From assembly GCA_050246995.1 (NCBI GenBank), contig JBFWVA010000014.1, forward strand, positions 1-64,000: a stretch of 64,000 bases of DNA. Direction: 5' to 3'. This stretch comes from SHVO01 sp050246995 (GTDB lineage Bacteria > Pseudomonadota > Alphaproteobacteria > Rhodospirillales > Rhodospirillaceae). Shown piece after piece: positions 49,501-58,846 of the stretch. The position numbers and the translations under genes are program-made. How positions within the stretch are numbered: position 1 is the stretch's first letter; every line of letters begins with the position of its first letter. The notes under the pieces were generated by a model, which saw only the letters and a list, made by a program, of their open reading frames with translations, made no database searches and was not told the DNA's origin.

Positions 49501-51444
49501 CGTCACTTCCGTGAAATCGGGGTCGACACCCAGACGCAGGATTTCACGTGCGTCGGCGTCGGCGATATGTCGGGCGATGTGTTCGGCAACGGCATGCTGA
49601 TGTCCAAGCACATCAACTTGCAGGCCGCCTTCAATCACTTGCATATATTCATCGACCCGAACCCGAATCCCGCCAGGGGCTTTGCCGAGCGCGAGCGTCT
49701 GTTCAAGCTGCCGCGCTCCAATTGGACCGATTACGACGCCAAGCTAATCAGCAAGGGCGGCGGGGTGTTCGAGCGCAGCGCAAAGACCATCAAGCTTTCA
49801 CCGGAAATGAAAGCCTTTCTGGAAATCAATAAGCCCGAGGCGACGCCGACCGAGATCATCAACGCGATCCTGCGGGCGAAGGTCGATCTCCTGTTCTTCG
49901 GCGGCATCGGAACCTATGTGAAGTCTTCCGCGGAAAGCAACGCCGACGCCTCCGACCGCGCGAACGACGCGCACCGGATCAACGGGGCGCAGATCCGCGC
50001 GAAGGTGGTGGGCGAAGGCGCGAACCTCGGCATGACGCAACGCGGCCGTATCGAAGCCGCGAAGGCCGGCGTGCGGCTCAATACCGACGCCATCGATAAT
50101 TCCGCGGGCGTCGACTGCTCGGACCACGAAGTGAACATCAAGATCCTGCTGAACGGCGAAATGCGCAAAGGCAAGATCACCCTCGAGGCGCGCAACAAGC
50201 TATTGGCGGAAATGACGGATGAAGTCGCGCAGTTGGTGCTTCGCGACAACTATCAGCAAAGCCAGACCATCAGCATGATGCAGCACCGCGCACCTGCGCT
50301 TCTGGAAGTGCAGCAACGCACCATGAAGCTGTTCGAGCGGGACGGCCTGCTCAACCGCGACATCGAGTTCCTGCCGAACGACGAGGAATTCCAGGAACGG
50401 CTGACCGCCGGCACCGGACTGGTGCGGCCGGAGCTCGCGGTGTTCCTGTCCTACGGAAAGATGTGGCTGTACGACAAGATCATCAACAGCGATTTGCCCG
50501 ATGATCCGATCGTGGAAGAAGATCTCGTCAATTACTTCCCGGTTCCGCTGCAGAAGAAGTTCGCCGGAGCGATCGAGAAGCACAAGCTGCGCCGCGAGAT
50601 CATCGGCACCGTCATCACGAACAGCTTCATCAACCGCGTCGGACCGTCGTTCCTGAATGCAATGATGGAGCGCACGGGCATGAGCCCGGTCGACATCGCC
50701 CGCGCATACACGGTGACGCGTGCGGCTTATGGCCTGCGCGAACTGTGGAACGGGATCGAGGCGCTGGACAACAAGGTGCCGGCGGATGTGCAGCTCACGA
50801 TGCTGTGGGAGATCGAGCGCATGGTGGTGCGCAGCGTTCTATGGATGCTGCGTCATTGCATGGTTCCGCTCAACATGGCCGCGACCATCAAGGACCTGAA
50901 ACCGGCCGTCGATACGCTGCGCAAAAATCTCAAGGACCTGTGGTCCGGCGAGGTGGCCGGATATGTCGAACGGCAGGCGGCGGGCTATCGCGCGAAGGGC
51001 GTCCCTGCCGAGCTTGCGCTCAATGTCGCTTCGCTCTACCGGCTTGCGGCCGCCAACGACATTTCAGCGGTCGCCTCTTCGGCGAAACAGCCCCTCGCCG
51101 GCGTCGCCAAGATGTACTTCCTGGTCGGCGAACGTTTTGGTCTCGGCGCGCTCAGAGAGCGTACGGAGACCTTCGGCACGCAAAGTCACTGGGACCGCCT
51201 CGCGGTCTCGGCGGCGATCGAAGAGCTGTTCGCCCACCAGACGACGATCACGAACAAGGTATTGAGCGGCGCGAAAGGCGCAAAAGCCACCGGCGCGAAG
51301 GCGCTCGACGCCTGGATCGAAGCCAATCAGACGCGCGTCGACCGCTACGATCAAGTGCTGGCGGAGATCAAGTCCGCGGACGCCATCAGCCTTTCGATGC
51401 TGACGGTCGCCAACCGGCAACTCAGCGCGATGACGGCGGGGTGA
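46594..51444 (+). CDS. gdhB: NAD-specific glutamate dehydrogenase, large type, 1616 aa
   Basis: The protein has the about 180-kDa form known from Streptomyces and alphaproteobacteria: an N-terminal regulatory half with ACT-like domains, then the dehydrogenase core with ARGGIRWSDRREDFR (about 815-829) and VKNAVIVPTGSKGGF (about 842-856) containing the catalytic Lys, followed by GVGDMSGDVFGNGML of the nucleotide-binding domain and a C-terminal helical region. It converts glutamate and NAD+ to 2-oxoglutarate and ammonium, mainly for catabolism. ATG 46594 has a GGGGGAGGA ribosome-binding site; 46573 has none. Confidence 0.95.
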   Translation: MDMRAPKADSEIDKVISAVVQLAPRKGAKSADKSDFVRFIEQFYRGTPPEELNARTPQSLYDTAAMAWDFFNSRTAGKEKISLMEGEGDRSVVLIANDDMPFLVDSVSAELDRMEHAAHLLIHPILAVKRDASGRLQSLGDTETDTTGPFESLMYIEIPKVDFDMAERLRDNLHSVLGDVRLAVADWQAMRRETAHFAADFDSARPGVSGDQAEEVSDFLRWLHDDHFTFLGYRRFAFEGKGKIRTLKIEHAHSLGLLKKNQRMIFEGIADGASLPPQFADFVDSPSPLFVVKANQRSTVHRRVHFDVVAVKIFDGKGAVAGMHMFVGLFTADVYTNSPNFVPVLRRKIDRIRDRMGFRKHGHDGKALQNIMENLPRDELFESSDDYLLSTALGILHLQQRPKPAVFMRLDRFERFASILVFVPRDRFDTALRVAISDILVRELDGRLSSFYTQVTDSPLARIHYIIATKPGRVPKVDAEELEARITAAARAWSDDLRAALIKAKGETEGSKLGEQFAHAFPASYRERFSAALAVQDIQRICSCVEDKKVKIHVYQPPGATGGTVHIKIYNLSMPVPLSDVMPVLENMGFKVIGEEPFHITPRGARGTGGVWLHDFDMTIATKAPFDLAAVREEIEEAFCRVWAGEMESDGFNKLVALSDLAWREVTILRAYAKYLRQAAFPFSQSYIENAFAAHPKLGRLLCDLFLMTFDPALHAGAKAKATAKKIEDVRGEISAALDSITNADEDRILRRYLNLIDCTLRTNFFQPFPDGAPKWYLSMKLDSQRVEELPLPRMNVEVFVYAPRVEAIHLRGGKVARGGIRWSDRREDFRSEILGLVKAQMVKNAVIVPTGSKGGFVVKHPPATGGREALLAEGIECYKTLQRGLLDITDNVVNDKIVHPDKVVRRDADDPYLVVAADKGTATFSDIANGVSAEYGFWLGDAYASGGSAGYDHKAMGITARGAWECVKRHFREIGVDTQTQDFTCVGVGDMSGDVFGNGMLMSKHINLQAAFNHLHIFIDPNPNPARGFAERERLFKLPRSNWTDYDAKLISKGGGVFERSAKTIKLSPEMKAFLEINKPEATPTEIINAILRAKVDLLFFGGIGTYVKSSAESNADASDRANDAHRINGAQIRAKVVGEGANLGMTQRGRIEAAKAGVRLNTDAIDNSAGVDCSDHEVNIKILLNGEMRKGKITLEARNKLLAEMTDEVAQLVLRDNYQQSQTISMMQHRAPALLEVQQRTMKLFERDGLLNRDIEFLPNDEEFQERLTAGTGLVRPELAVFLSYGKMWLYDKIINSDLPDDPIVEEDLVNYFPVPLQKKFAGAIEKHKLRREIIGTVITNSFINRVGPSFLNAMMERTGMSPVDIARAYTVTRAAYGLRELWNGIEALDNKVPADVQLTMLWEIERMVVRSVLWMLRHCMVPLNMAATIKDLKPAVDTLRKNLKDLWSGEVAGYVERQAAGYRAKGVPAELALNVASLYRLAAANDISAVASSAKQPLAGVAKMYFLVGERFGLGALRERTETFGTQSHWDRLAVSAAIEELFAHQTTITNKVLSGAKGAKATGAKALDAWIEANQTRVDRYDQVLAEIKSADAISLSMLTVANRQLSAMTAG

Positions 51445-51473
51445 TGCGATAGGTCTGCGCCCCTGATTTTTCG

Positions 51474-53522
51474 TCACGTTTTTTCCGCGCACAGCTTGCG
51501 CCATTCGGCCCGCAGGACGCCGTAGAAGTCCTTGGCGAAGGCCGGGATGTCGCAGACGCGCGACGCCAGGAATCCCGCGCGGATGTCCTTGCGCAAAGGC
51601 GCCAAGCGCTCGGGGTCCGCGGCGAGCGCCTTGGCCTTGGTGATGAGCTCGCCCAAGTCCTTCGCGATCCCGTCGGGATAACCGCCATGGGCAAGATGCG
51701 CGGCGGCGTGGCGGCCGCAAAAGCGATCGCCAGGAACGGTGAGAACCGGAACGCCCATGAGCAAGGACTCGCAGGTCGTAAGACCGCCGGAATAGGGCGT
51801 CGTGTCGAGGATCGCATCGACATCGGCGTACTGGCTGAGGAACGTCGCGTGATCGCCGCCCGTCTCGAACTTGATGCGGTCCGTGCCGATGCCGTTATCC
51901 ATGAACAAGCTGATGATCTTTCCCTGGCGGCTTTGGTCGGCCCAGAGATAACCGTTCAGGAGGAACCGCGCCTCGGGAACGGCCTTGAGCACCGCAGACC
52001 ATTGCGCGACGGAGGCAGGCCCGATCTTTGTGGCTTCGCTGAACGAACCGAATGTGATGCAGCCGTTGCGCAGCGCCGGGGGCGGCGCGACGGGCCCGAA
52101 ATAATCCGGGGGCGCATAACAAATATAATCGGGCGCGAAGCGCACGACCCGCTCGACATAAAAGTGATCGTCCTCCGCGGGAGTCTGGATCGGATCGCCG
52201 AGAAGGATATCGATGGATGAAAGTCCCCGCGTATCGACGTAATCGCCCCACGCGGCCTGCAGCGGCGCCGGCTTGAGGGCGAAGGCGAGGAGGCGGTTGT
52301 TGGGGGCATGTCCCGAGAGATCGATCAGAATGTCGATCTGGTCGCGAACAATAAGTTCGCCAAGCGCTTCCGCACCGAGCGCGCGGACATCGCGCCAGAG
52401 ATCGGCCGTGGCGCGGAAATCCAATGTCAGGCGATCGGTCTTTGGTCCGGTGGAATAGCAGACGAGTTCGAAATCGGCGCGCGGCCTCGCCTTGAACACC
52501 GGCAGCGCGAAAAAGGCCATGGCATGGAAGCGGAAGTCGCCCGACACCACCCCGAGGCGGAGCTTGCGGTCGGGACTGAAGTCGTGGGCCTTCGCGAAAG
52601 CCGGTGTTTTCGCCGGCGTGTGAATTTCCCCGTACTTTCTGTGCTCGGCGGCAATCTCGGCCCGCGCAATACCCGGCGCATACTGCATGCACATGAGAAG
52701 GCTGGAGCGTACCGCCGCGAGATCGGGCTTGAGGGCCAGCACCGCGCGCCGGTGCGCGACCGCATCCATGGTGCCGTCGTCGGCGAGATCGGCGAGCCCG
52801 ACATAGGCTTGCGAGAAATTCGGGTTGATGGCGAGCGCGGCGCGAAACGCGCGTTCGGCCTCCTCGGGCCGGCCACCCTCCTTGAGAATGACGCCGAGAT
52901 TGACGTGCGCCTCGGCATTGCGCGGAGACAGCTCAATGACCCGGCGATAGGCCCCTTCCGCCGCTTCCAGACGGCCCGCCATGTGCAGCGCGTTGCCGAG
53001 GTTGAAGCGGATCTCCACCGACGACGGCGCCCGGGCGGCAGCTTCGATCAGCACCGTCGCCGCCGTCTCGGCATCGCCATGCGATTTGAGCAGCAATGCC
53101 AGGTTGTTGTAAGCCCCGAGATGTCCGGGCCGCAAAGCGATGCACTTGCGGTATGTTTCCGCGGCATCTTCAATGCGTCCCGCCTGCCGCTCGGCGTTGG
53201 CGAGATTGAACATGATATCGGCCTGCGCCGGCGCCGCTTTCACCGCCTCTTCAAGCGCGGTGATGCCCTCCGCCGTGCGGCCCTGCGCAACCAACCCGTT
53301 GCCGAGGGTATTCAGATACAGCGGCTGACCGGGAATAATCGCCAGCGCACGACGCACCAGGTCTTCGGCGTCGGACTGGCGATTCTCATCCTGGGCAATC
53401 ACCGCGAGGAGATGCAGCGCATCGGGATTCGCGGGCGCTTCCTTGAGGGCGTCTTCGGCCATGGCCCGCGCGGCAGCCCGGTCCCCGGCTTCATAGCTCG
53501 CAATGGCCTGGTCGAGATTCAT
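51474..53522 (-). CDS. TPR-containing O-GlcNAc transferase, SPINDLY type, 682 aa
   Basis: The N-terminal 290 residues form about eight TPR repeats (patterns such as AYNNLALLLKSHGD and AEAHVNLGVILKEGGR). The C-terminal GT41 domain starts at KLRLGVVSGDFRFHAMAFF and includes DLSGHAPNNRL, NGCITFGSFSEATKI and TPYSGGLTTCESLLMGVPV. It would transfer GlcNAc or fucose to Ser/Thr of proteins in the cytoplasm. In alphaproteobacteria such enzymes may glycosylate flagellin, but no flagellar gene is nearby. Its start overlaps the ABC transporter stop (TGATG), so the two are coupled. Confidence 0.92.
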   Translation of the reverse strand: MNLDQAIASYEAGDRAAARAMAEDALKEAPANPDALHLLAVIAQDENRQSDAEDLVRRALAIIPGQPLYLNTLGNGLVAQGRTAEGITALEEAVKAAPAQADIMFNLANAERQAGRIEDAAETYRKCIALRPGHLGAYNNLALLLKSHGDAETAATVLIEAAARAPSSVEIRFNLGNALHMAGRLEAAEGAYRRVIELSPRNAEAHVNLGVILKEGGRPEEAERAFRAALAINPNFSQAYVGLADLADDGTMDAVAHRRAVLALKPDLAAVRSSLLMCMQYAPGIARAEIAAEHRKYGEIHTPAKTPAFAKAHDFSPDRKLRLGVVSGDFRFHAMAFFALPVFKARPRADFELVCYSTGPKTDRLTLDFRATADLWRDVRALGAEALGELIVRDQIDILIDLSGHAPNNRLLAFALKPAPLQAAWGDYVDTRGLSSIDILLGDPIQTPAEDDHFYVERVVRFAPDYICYAPPDYFGPVAPPPALRNGCITFGSFSEATKIGPASVAQWSAVLKAVPEARFLLNGYLWADQSRQGKIISLFMDNGIGTDRIKFETGGDHATFLSQYADVDAILDTTPYSGGLTTCESLLMGVPVLTVPGDRFCGRHAAAHLAHGGYPDGIAKDLGELITKAKALAADPERLAPLRKDIRAGFLASRVCDIPAFAKDFYGVLRAEWRKLCAEKT

Positions 53523-55294
53523 CAGTCTGCCGCTATACCGGCGAATTGCAGCGCGTGCAGCCGTGCATAGGCGCCGCCGCGCGCCATGAGTTCCGCGTGG
53601 GTTCCGGTTTCAACGACACGGCCCTGGTCAAGCACGCAAATCTGGTCGGCGACGGCTACCGTCGACAAGCGGTGCGCGATGACAAGGGTCGTGCGGCCCG
53701 CCTTGAGACGTTCCAGCGCCAGCTGAACATGTCGCTCGGTGGCGGCGTCGAGCGCGCTCGTGGCCTCGTCGAGCAAGAGAATCGGCGCATTCTTGAGAAG
53801 CGCGCGCGCGACCGCGATGCGTTGGCGCTCCCCGCCCGACAGCGCCTGACCGCGCTCGCCGACCATGGTGTTGTAACCGTCGGGCAGCGCGGCGATGAAT
53901 TCGTCTGCGCCGGCGGCTTTCGCCGCGGCAAGCACCTCGGCATCGCTCGCACTGGGCTTGCCGTAGCGAATATTGGCGCCGATGGTATCGTCGAAGAGCA
54001 TGACGTCCTGACTGACGAGGGCGATGGAATCGCGCAGCGACGCGAGTGTCACGTCAGCGACATTGACGTCGTCGATCAGCACCGCGCCCGCACTGACGTC
54101 GTAAAAGCGCGGAATCAAACTGAGGACGGTGCTTTTCCCGGCCCCCGATGCGCCGACGAGGGCGGTCGTCCTGCCGGCGGGAATGGTGAGCGTGAGGCCG
54201 CGCAAGGCCGGAACGTCTGCGTCATATGAAAACGAGACATTCTCCAGCCGCACCTCGCCGCGCGTCACCCTGAGATGCGGAGCGCCGGGTTTTTCGGTCA
54301 GCGCCGGCTTCGCATCGAGTACCGAAAAAAGACGCTGCGCGCCGGCGAGGCCTTCGTTGACGTGGGCGTTTGCGTTCGCAAGCGCCTTCATGGGGCGGTA
54401 TGCAGAGAGGAGCGCGGTGATGAAAGAGAAGAACGCGCCTGCCGTCGTCGCACCGTCGATGACGCGCCAGCCGCCGTAAACGATGACGATCGTCACGGCA
54501 ACGCCGCCGAGGGTCTCCATCAGCGGGCTTGCGAGCGCTTTGACGCGCTCGGCCTTCAGCGTCAGATCGCGGATGCGCGTCGTTAGCGCTTCGGCGCGTT
54601 CGGCCTCCAGCTCTTCCATACGGTAGGCTTTGACAAGGCGGATCGATGAAAGGCTCTGCTGAACGATGGTCATGAAAGCGCCGGTCTGTGCCTGGGTATT
54701 GGCGGTGACCTTGCGCAGGCGACGACCGAGCTGGGCGATGGGAATCACGGTGGCGGGAAAGGCGATGAACGCGACCGAGGCCAGCAGCCAGTCCTGATAG
54801 AACATGACGGCGACCAGCAGAATGACCGACAGCAGTTCTCGCCCGAGCCCGGTGAGAGCGGTGGAGACGGCCAGCCGCATGGCGGCAATGTCTGTGGTCA
54901 GGCGTGAAATCAGGGTGCCGGTTCGGTTGGCCGCAAAAAAGCCCAGGTCCATCTGCAGAAAATGCCGGAAGAGCCGGTTCTGGAAATCCGTGAGGACGTT
55001 CTGGCCGAGGCGGGTCATCAGCACGGTCTGGCCGTAGGCGGCGGCGCCCTTGAGGGCGAAGGAGGCGAACACCGCAAGACCCACCGGCCAGAGCAGATCG
55101 GCGCGGCGCTCGACGAAGACCCGATTGACCACGGGGTCCATCAACCAGGCGAGCGCGGCCGTGGAGGCGGCGACGATCACCATGCAAAGGCTGGCAGACA
55201 AGAACAGGCCGAGGTGGGGCAGCACCCCTTCGCGCAGCAGGCGCCGGTACAGACCGGCAGGAAGGCTCGGGGACGTGGGCGCGGCAGGGGTCAT
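53522..55294 (-). CDS. MsbA-like ABC exporter (TMD-NBD fusion), 590 aa
   Basis: Six transmembrane helices lie in residues 25-320. The ATPase domain has Walker A VGASGAGKST, the signature LSGGERQRIAVARALL and Walker B ILLLDEATSALD, followed by the H-loop in VIAHRLSTV. This half-transporter architecture forms homodimers. MsbA-type proteins flip lipid A or export lipids and polysaccharides; the substrate here is not determined. ATG 55294 (MTPAAPTSP) is preferred over a frame extending to 55402, since the extension has no family match, although the ribosome-binding site is weak. Confidence 0.9.
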   Translation of the reverse strand: MTPAAPTSPSLPAGLYRRLLREGVLPHLGLFLSASLCMVIVAASTAALAWLMDPVVNRVFVERRADLLWPVGLAVFASFALKGAAAYGQTVLMTRLGQNVLTDFQNRLFRHFLQMDLGFFAANRTGTLISRLTTDIAAMRLAVSTALTGLGRELLSVILLVAVMFYQDWLLASVAFIAFPATVIPIAQLGRRLRKVTANTQAQTGAFMTIVQQSLSSIRLVKAYRMEELEAERAEALTTRIRDLTLKAERVKALASPLMETLGGVAVTIVIVYGGWRVIDGATTAGAFFSFITALLSAYRPMKALANANAHVNEGLAGAQRLFSVLDAKPALTEKPGAPHLRVTRGEVRLENVSFSYDADVPALRGLTLTIPAGRTTALVGASGAGKSTVLSLIPRFYDVSAGAVLIDDVNVADVTLASLRDSIALVSQDVMLFDDTIGANIRYGKPSASDAEVLAAAKAAGADEFIAALPDGYNTMVGERGQALSGGERQRIAVARALLKNAPILLLDEATSALDAATERHVQLALERLKAGRTTLVIAHRLSTVAVADQICVLDQGRVVETGTHAELMARGGAYARLHALQFAGIAAD

Positions 55295-55492
55295 GAAAAA
55301 GGAAGGTGGTGCAAGGCGGTTGGGCCACTTTACCCCTATTTTCGAGCCGGTCACGCAGGGATTGGGCACCCCGGCATTGCCCGCAACCCATTCCATTTGC
55401 AAGCGTTATGGCGAGCGTCTAGGTTCGATGCGGTTATCCCGTTCCCGGCCTTCTGCCGGTGATCATTTCGTTAGTCCCGACAGGTTTGTTTG

Positions 55493-56641
55493 ATGCGCGA
55501 TACCGCCACTGTTCCGATTGCAAGGGCGCCGGTTCCCCTTATCGACCTTCAGGCGCAACGCGCGCGCATCGGCGCACAGATCGAAGCGGCGATCGGCCGC
55601 GTGCTGGATCACGGCGCCTACATCATGGGGCCCGAGGTTTTCGAAGTGGAGCGACGCCTCGCCGCCCTTTCGGGTGCACAGCATGTGGTGAGTTGCTCGA
55701 ACGGCACGACAGCCATGGTCATGGCTTTGATGGCGTGGGACATCGGCCGCGGCGACGCCGTGTTTGTGCCGTCGTTCACTTTCACAGCGACCGCCGAAGT
55801 CGCGGCGATCGTTGGCGCGACACCGGTATTTGTCGACGTCCTTCCCGATACCTTCAACATGGATCCGGATTCCCTTGCCCGCTCGATTTCGGTCGCCGAG
55901 CAGACCGGCCTTAAGCCGCGGGTGGTGATTCCGGTGGACCTGTTCGGCCACCCCGCCGATCACGATGCGCTTCGCACGGTCGCTGATGCACACGGCCTTC
56001 TCATCCTCGACGACGCGGCGCAAAGCTTCGGCGCGAGCTATAAGGGTAGGAAGCTAGGCTCGCTGGCCGATATCACAGCGACGAGTTTCTATCCGTCGAA
56101 GCCCCTGGGCTGCTATGGCGACGGCGGGGCGGTCTTCACCAACAACGAAGACTGGGCGAAGAAACTGACGCAGGTGCGTGTTCATGGCCAGGGCCGCGAC
56201 CGCAACGAGAATGTGCGCATCGGACTTACCGCGCGCTTCGATTCCATCCAGGCCGCCATCCTCATCGAGAAACTGGCAATTTTCGAGGAGGAATGCGCCG
56301 CACGTGAAAAGATCGCCGCGCGCTACGATGCCGGGCTCAGCGGCGCGGTGACGACCCCGAATGTACGCCCCGGCTGCTCCTCGGTCTGGGCGCAATACAC
56401 GATCACTTCGCCGCGCCGCGACCGCATCGTCGCCGCGCTTACGGCGCAGAAGATCGCGACGGCCGTCTTTTATGCCAAGCCGATCCACCTGCAGACGCCT
56501 TATCGCGGCTTCCCGGTGACGGCGGGCGGTCTGCCGGTCACGGAACGGCTCGCTCAGGAAGTACTCAGCCTGCCCATGCATCCTTATCTTGCCGCCGACG
56601 TGCAGGACGAGATCATCGCCGTGGTCAGAGCCGCCCTGTGA
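55493..56641 (+). CDS. DegT/DnrJ/EryC1 sugar aminotransferase, 382 aa
   Basis: This PLP-dependent enzyme begins with VPLIDLQAQRARIGAQ, typical of WbpE-like members. The PLP Asp is in LLILDDAAQSFGA, and the Lys Schiff base in SFYPSKPLGCYGDGGAV. It should transfer an amino group from glutamate to a keto-sugar nucleotide. The overlapping Gfo/Idh dehydrogenase gene (GTGA) could supply the 3-keto sugar, as in the WbpB-WbpE pair for 2,3-diamino-uronic acids. A role with the CapD-type dehydratase nearby is the alternative. Confidence 0.9.
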   Translation: MRDTATVPIARAPVPLIDLQAQRARIGAQIEAAIGRVLDHGAYIMGPEVFEVERRLAALSGAQHVVSCSNGTTAMVMALMAWDIGRGDAVFVPSFTFTATAEVAAIVGATPVFVDVLPDTFNMDPDSLARSISVAEQTGLKPRVVIPVDLFGHPADHDALRTVADAHGLLILDDAAQSFGASYKGRKLGSLADITATSFYPSKPLGCYGDGGAVFTNNEDWAKKLTQVRVHGQGRDRNENVRIGLTARFDSIQAAILIEKLAIFEEECAAREKIAARYDAGLSGAVTTPNVRPGCSSVWAQYTITSPRRDRIVAALTAQKIATAVFYAKPIHLQTPYRGFPVTAGGLPVTERLAQEVLSLPMHPYLAADVQDEIIAVVRAAL

Positions 56642-57570
56642 GCCCGGCGAGCGCCATGGCCTCGCCCCCTTCCGCATCCGATGTGAAATGGTTCCGCCTT
56701 GCGCTGATCGGCGCCGGCGTCATGGGTGCGAATTACATCCGCGCGGTGCAGAGCCTGCCCGACGTGCGCATCGTTGCCGTCGTCGATCCCGTGGTCGAAC
56801 GCGCGAACCGCATTGCAGCGGTCATCGGCGCACGCGCCGCGGCCTCGCTCGACTATGCCGGAGAAGTGGACGGCGCCATCGTCGCCGTGCCGAGCGCCGA
56901 CCATCGCGCTGTTGCCGAGCCCCTCCTCGCCCGCGGCATTCCATGCCTGATCGAAAAGCCGTTTGCCCTGAACGAAACCGATTGCCGCGCGCTGATAGCC
57001 GCGGCCGCCGGCGCCAACGCCTGTTTGCAGATCGGCCATGTGGAGCGGTTCAATGCCGCCGTTCAGGCGCTTTTGGCGCAGAATCTCAAGGTTTCCGATG
57101 TGCGCGCGCTCGCGGCGCGGCGTCTGAACGCCGGCAGCGCGCGTGTCCTCGACATCGACGTGGTGATGGACTTGATGGTCCACGACATCGACGTCGTGCT
57201 CGCGTTGAAGCGCACCCCGGTGACGGGCGTGCACGCGACCGGGACGAAGGACCACGCCGTCGCGACACTCGCTTTTGACGACGGCACCGCGGCGCAAATC
57301 ACGTCGAGCCGCGTCACGGAAGGCCGTACGCGGGACCTGACAGTCGAGATGACGGACGGCGCAGTCTACGCTCTCGATTATGTGGAGCGCAGCCTGACCC
57401 GCGACGGCGCGGGCATTCCTGTCGCCGGCGATGCGAACAGCCTGGGCCGGCAGATGGCGGATTTCGCGCACGCCGTGCGGACGGGCCGGGCGCCGCAGGT
57501 TGGGGCCGAAGATGCGCTGCGGGTGATGAAAATAGCCTGGCGGGTGCAGAAGGAATTGGGGATCAGATGA
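56638..57570 (+). CDS. Gfo/Idh/MocA-family oxidoreductase, 310 aa
   Basis: The Rossmann motif LALIGAGVMGANYIRAV binds NAD(P). The family EKP motif appears in CLIEKPFAL, and the sequence QIGHVERFN with a later MDLMVHDID completes the substrate site. It probably oxidises a nucleotide sugar, with the product used by the aminotransferase upstream. The start is GTG 56638 overlapping the DegT stop; ATG 56653 is an alternative that shortens it by five residues. Its stop overlaps the MFS start by 4 nt. Confidence 0.9.
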   Translation: MSPASAMASPPSASDVKWFRLALIGAGVMGANYIRAVQSLPDVRIVAVVDPVVERANRIAAVIGARAAASLDYAGEVDGAIVAVPSADHRAVAEPLLARGIPCLIEKPFALNETDCRALIAAAAGANACLQIGHVERFNAAVQALLAQNLKVSDVRALAARRLNAGSARVLDIDVVMDLMVHDIDVVLALKRTPVTGVHATGTKDHAVATLAFDDGTAAQITSSRVTEGRTRDLTVEMTDGAVYALDYVERSLTRDGAGIPVAGDANSLGRQMADFAHAVRTGRAPQVGAEDALRVMKIAWRVQKELGIR

Positions 57571-58841
57571 AAAAAGGACCGGTGATCGCGTGGTCCTTGT
57601 TCGACTTCGCCAACTCGGCCTTCACGACGATCATCGTCACCTTCGTCTTCGCCGCTTATTTTGCGCAAGGGGTCGCGGCGGACGACACGACGGGCGCGGC
57701 GCAGTGGAGCCTGGCCATGGGTTTCGCCGGGCTCGCTATCGCGATCGTGAGCCCTGTCGCCGGCGCCATCGCCGATCAAACCGGTCGACGCAAGCCGTGG
57801 CTGGCAGGCGTCTCTGTGGTCTGCGTGATCGCGACCGCCGCGTTATGGTTCGTCCGTCCCGACGCTGCGGACGTCCCGCTCGCGCTGACATGCGTCGTGA
57901 TCGCCACGGTCGGCTTTGAAGTTGGGCTTCTCTTCTATAACGCCATGCTGCCGAGCGTTGCGCCGCCGGGCATGCTGGGCCGCGTCAGCGGCTGGGGTTG
58001 GGCGCTGGGATACTTGGGCGGATTGCTTTCGCTCCTGGTCGCCCTTCTTGTGTTCGTGCAGGCAGAATCGCCGCCTTTCGGATTGGATAAAGCCGCCGCC
58101 GAACACGTACGGGCAACCGCGCCCCTCGTGGCCGTGTGGTTCGCCCTGTTTGCGCTGCCGCTGTTCTTTGCGGTGAAGGACGAGGGCGGCGGCGTGCCGG
58201 TCAGCTCGGCCATTCGCCGGGGCCTGGGCCAGCTGGCGGACACCTTTCGCAACGCGCGCCGTCACGGAAACACGCTGCGCTTTCTCGTCGCGGCAATGAT
58301 CTATACGGACGGCGTGCACACCGTGTTCGCCCTCGGCGGCGTCTATGCCGCGGTCGTGTTCGGCATGGAGCTGGCGGACGTCATCCTGCTCGGCATCGCG
58401 CTCAACGTGACCGCCGGGCTTGGCGCATTCGGGTTTGCGTGGGCGGACGACAAGATTGGATCGAAGCGCACCATCTCGATGGCGCTGGTGGCGCTCATCG
58501 TCGGCACGATCGCCGTGCTGGCCGCGCCGACGCCGGTGACTTTTTGGATCGCGGCCTTGATCATGAGCACCTTCTTCGGCCCGGTGCAGGCCGCGAGCCG
58601 CACCATGATGGCGCGCCTCAGCCCGCCCGACATGCGTGGGGAGATGTTCGGCCTGTTCTCCCTCTCGGGAAAAGTGACCGCCTTTGCCGGGCCGGCGCTC
58701 GTAGGCTGGATTGCCCTGGCGACGGACAGCTACCGCGTCGGGATGGCGGTGGTGCCGGTCTTCCTCGTCGCCGGGCTCGTCATCTTGAGAGGTGTACAGG
58801 AGGAAATTGGGGTCGGAGTAGGCCGCGGAAATGGAGTCTGA
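57567..58841 (+). CDS. MFS permease, UMF1/Atg22-like, 424 aa
   Basis: About twelve hydrophobic helices are visible. The N-terminal segment VIAWSLFDFANSAFTTIIVT is the signature of UMF1/Atg22-like transporters; DQTGRRKPWLAG is the MFS loop-2/3 motif. The substrate is unknown; yeast Atg22 exports amino acids from the vacuole. ATG 57567 overlaps the Gfo/Idh stop, so it is the third gene of the sugar operon. The neighbouring purH converges with 5 nt between stops. Confidence 0.9.
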   Translation: MKKGPVIAWSLFDFANSAFTTIIVTFVFAAYFAQGVAADDTTGAAQWSLAMGFAGLAIAIVSPVAGAIADQTGRRKPWLAGVSVVCVIATAALWFVRPDAADVPLALTCVVIATVGFEVGLLFYNAMLPSVAPPGMLGRVSGWGWALGYLGGLLSLLVALLVFVQAESPPFGLDKAAAEHVRATAPLVAVWFALFALPLFFAVKDEGGGVPVSSAIRRGLGQLADTFRNARRHGNTLRFLVAAMIYTDGVHTVFALGGVYAAVVFGMELADVILLGIALNVTAGLGAFGFAWADDKIGSKRTISMALVALIVGTIAVLAAPTPVTFWIAALIMSTFFGPVQAASRTMMARLSPPDMRGEMFGLFSLSGKVTAFAGPALVGWIALATDSYRVGMAVVPVFLVAGLVILRGVQEEIGVGVGRGNGV

Positions 58842-58846
58842 CCCCA

